30,744 nt of DNA from Methanobacterium sp. (GTDB lineage: Archaea > Methanobacteriota > Methanobacteria > Methanobacteriales > Methanobacteriaceae): positions 1-30,744 of the forward strand of contig JAJFTX010000012.1 in the NCBI GenBank assembly GCA_021372715.1, in the 5' to 3' direction. Shown piece after piece: positions 29,280-30,744 of the stretch. The position numbers and the translations under genes are program-made. The notes beneath the pieces were generated by a model. The model saw only the letters and a program-made list of their open reading frames with translations, did no database searches and was not told the DNA's origin. Each line of letters starts with the position of its first letter. Position 1 is the stretch's first letter.

Positions 29280-30744
29280 ATGAAAGAAACCAACATAAAC
29301 CAAGAATTATCTGTAATAGTTATACCCCATACGGTCTATCTACAGAAGACTGATATAAACCTCAAAATAAATAAGGAAATCGGCCGCGAATTCTACAACC
29401 GAATGTCTGCAGATGACTTCTACGGCATCATCCTCGGTGTTAAAGAAGACCAGGTGGAAGGTTTACATGTAGAATCTGATTTTTACAAAATAGGAACCTT
29501 AATAAAAATAGAAAAAGCACAAGAAATGAAGGATCTGTTCCACCTGAAAATTCAGATCCTAGAAAGAGTACAGATAAAAGATTTAATACCGGATAAAGGA
29601 AATTTCAAAGCAACCTACCAATTAATGCCAGATACAAACGACCTAAATGACGAAGAACAACAGGAAATCCTAGGACACATCCGCCATCTGGTCCAGGAGA
29701 TAAGCGAAAATTTCAAAGGTTCACAAGCCTACGTAGAAAAGGTCAACCACATGGATGATATAACCCGGATCACCGCCTACTTATTCCCCTATATGAGACT
29801 AACACCCCCAGAAAAACAGGAACTACTGGAGATAACCTCCCTTAAAGAAAAAAGCCTGAAATTCTTAGATATACTCATAGAACAAAAAGCATCCGTCCAG
29901 TTCCAGATGGAAATAGCCGCCAAATTCAACGATGAAATGAACAGAAAACACAGAGAAACCATGCTCAAAGAACAGCTAAAAGCCATACAGGAAGAACTGA
30001 ACGAATCAGAAGGTAAATCAGGCAAAAAAGATTATCGAGAATTAATAGAAGAAGCCAACATGCCCCCAGATGTTAAAGAAGTAGCCCTGCAAGAAGTAGA
30101 CAAGTTGGAGAGACAAGGAGCTCATAGTTCCGAGGAAAACGTCATCAGAAACTACCTGGACCTCTTAGTGGACCTGCCCTGGGGAGAAAGCCAAATAAAA
30201 GACATCGATATAGAAGCAGCCCGGGAAGTGCTGGACCAGCAACACTACGGACTGGACAAAGTAAAAGACCGCATCATCCAGCATTTAACCGTGATGAAAC
30301 TTAAACAAAACAAACAAGGATCCATACTACTACTAGCCGGACCACCAGGAACCGGTAAAACCAGCCTGGGCAAAAGTATAGCCGAGGCATTGGGACGAGA
30401 ATATGTAAGGATCAGTCTGGGTGGTGTTAAAGACGAAGCAGAAATCAGAGGACACCGCAGAACCTATGTAGGAGCCCTGCCCGGCCGGATCATACAGGGA
30501 ATGAGAAGAGCCGGTAGTAGAAACCCTGTCTTTATATTAGATGAGGTGGATAAACTCATGGCCTCCTACAGCGGCGACCCAGCCAGCGCCCTACTAGAAG
30601 TCTTAGACCCGGAACAGAACAACACCTTCTCAGACCACTACCTGGAAGTCCCCTACGACTTAAGAGATGTGTTCTTCATCGGTACCGCCAACACCCTCAG
30701 AGGTATACCAGCACCACTTAGGGATCGAATGGAAACCATAGAGA
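29280..30744 (+). CDS. lon: Bacterial-type ATP-dependent protease LonA, 5' part (cut by window edge)
   Basis: About 488 residues are visible from ATG 29280 without a stop. The N-terminal LON substrate-binding domain occupies roughly residues 9-200 (VIVIPHTVYLQKTDI near its start), followed by a coiled-coil segment with LKEQLKAIQEELNE and the LPWGES junction. The AAA+ module has Walker A GPPGTGKT (354-361), SLGGVKDEAEIRGHRRTYVG, Walker B FILDEVDK (418-425) and a start of the sensor region FFIGTANT. This is the soluble LonA layout; archaeal LonB instead lacks the N domain and has membrane segments in the AAA+ domain. The Ser-Lys protease domain should follow beyond the window. Confidence 0.93.
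   Translation, partial: MKETNINQELSVIVIPHTVYLQKTDINLKINKEIGREFYNRMSADDFYGIILGVKEDQVEGLHVESDFYKIGTLIKIEKAQEMKDLFHLKIQILERVQIKDLIPDKGNFKATYQLMPDTNDLNDEEQQEILGHIRHLVQEISENFKGSQAYVEKVNHMDDITRITAYLFPYMRLTPPEKQELLEITSLKEKSLKFLDILIEQKASVQFQMEIAAKFNDEMNRKHRETMLKEQLKAIQEELNESEGKSGKKDYRELIEEANMPPDVKEVALQEVDKLERQGAHSSEENVIRNYLDLLVDLPWGESQIKDIDIEAAREVLDQQHYGLDKVKDRIIQHLTVMKLKQNKQGSILLLAGPPGTGKTSLGKSIAEALGREYVRISLGGVKDEAEIRGHRRTYVGALPGRIIQGMRRAGSRNPVFILDEVDKLMASYSGDPASALLEVLDPEQNNTFSDHYLEVPYDLRDVFFIGTANTLRGIPAPLRDRMETIE

Overview
The window is a chromosomal segment from a methanogenic archaeon, most likely of the order Methanobacteriales (a mesophilic Methanobacterium-like lineage). The evidence is the archaeal/eukaryotic ribosomal protein set (S4e, L32e, L19e, L34e, L14e, L18e), RNA polymerase subunits D, N and K, aIF1, the RNase P protein Rnp1, Cbf5, archaeal-type AdkA and Cmk, an archaeal mevalonate pathway with isopentenyl phosphate kinase, and a tRNA interrupted by bulge-helix-bulge introns. 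The sense strand is A-rich, and GGTGA/GGAGG ribosome binding sites precede most genes. Every gene I can support lies on the + strand.

Layout. 1-9736: the S10/spc ribosomal block (end of uS3, L29, aIF1, Rnp1, S17, L14, L24, S4e, L5, S14, S8, L6, L32e, L19e, L18, S5, L30, L15) ending in SecY. 9809-13222: adkA, an Oxa1/EMC3-like membrane protein (DUF106), L34e, cmk, L14e and cbf5. 13343-13427: tRNA-Ser(GGA). 13614-17991: the alpha-type block (S13, S4, S11, RpoD, L18e, L13, S9, RpoN, an intron-bearing tRNA-Pro, RpoK). 18071-20486: enolase, a ferredoxin and S2. 20621-26781: a MEMO-family protein and the isoprenoid genes mvk, ipk and idi2, then RNase J and idsA. 26845-28524: gltX, followed by oligo-T tracts that look like the end of the conserved block. 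28674 to the end: an ArsR-family regulator and the 5' part of a bacterial-type LonA protease, cut by the window edge.

How they work together. The first 20 kb is the translation/transcription core: both ribosomal subunits, RNAP subunits, the Sec translocon that receives ribosomal products, nucleotide monophosphate kinases, tRNA and rRNA modification or processing proteins, and two tRNAs. The isoprenoid genes lead from mevalonate through isopentenyl phosphate to geranylgeranyl diphosphate for archaeal lipids, with the exonuclease RNase J embedded between them.

Most of the window is ordinary conserved archaeal sequence and I see no mobile element, CRISPR array or new multi-gene system. The most interesting items are RNA- and DNA-level signals: a tRNA-Pro(GGG) with two introns whose geometry implies an obligatory splicing order and which ends up with C33 in place of U33; a pairing in the rpl30-rpl15 gap that could hide the rpl15 ribosome binding site; a 19-bp triple tandem repeat in the same gap; nested hairpins between rpsI and rpoN; five 11-residue repeats in the uS3 tail; and a perfect palindrome covering the core promoter of a probably leaderless arsR gene.
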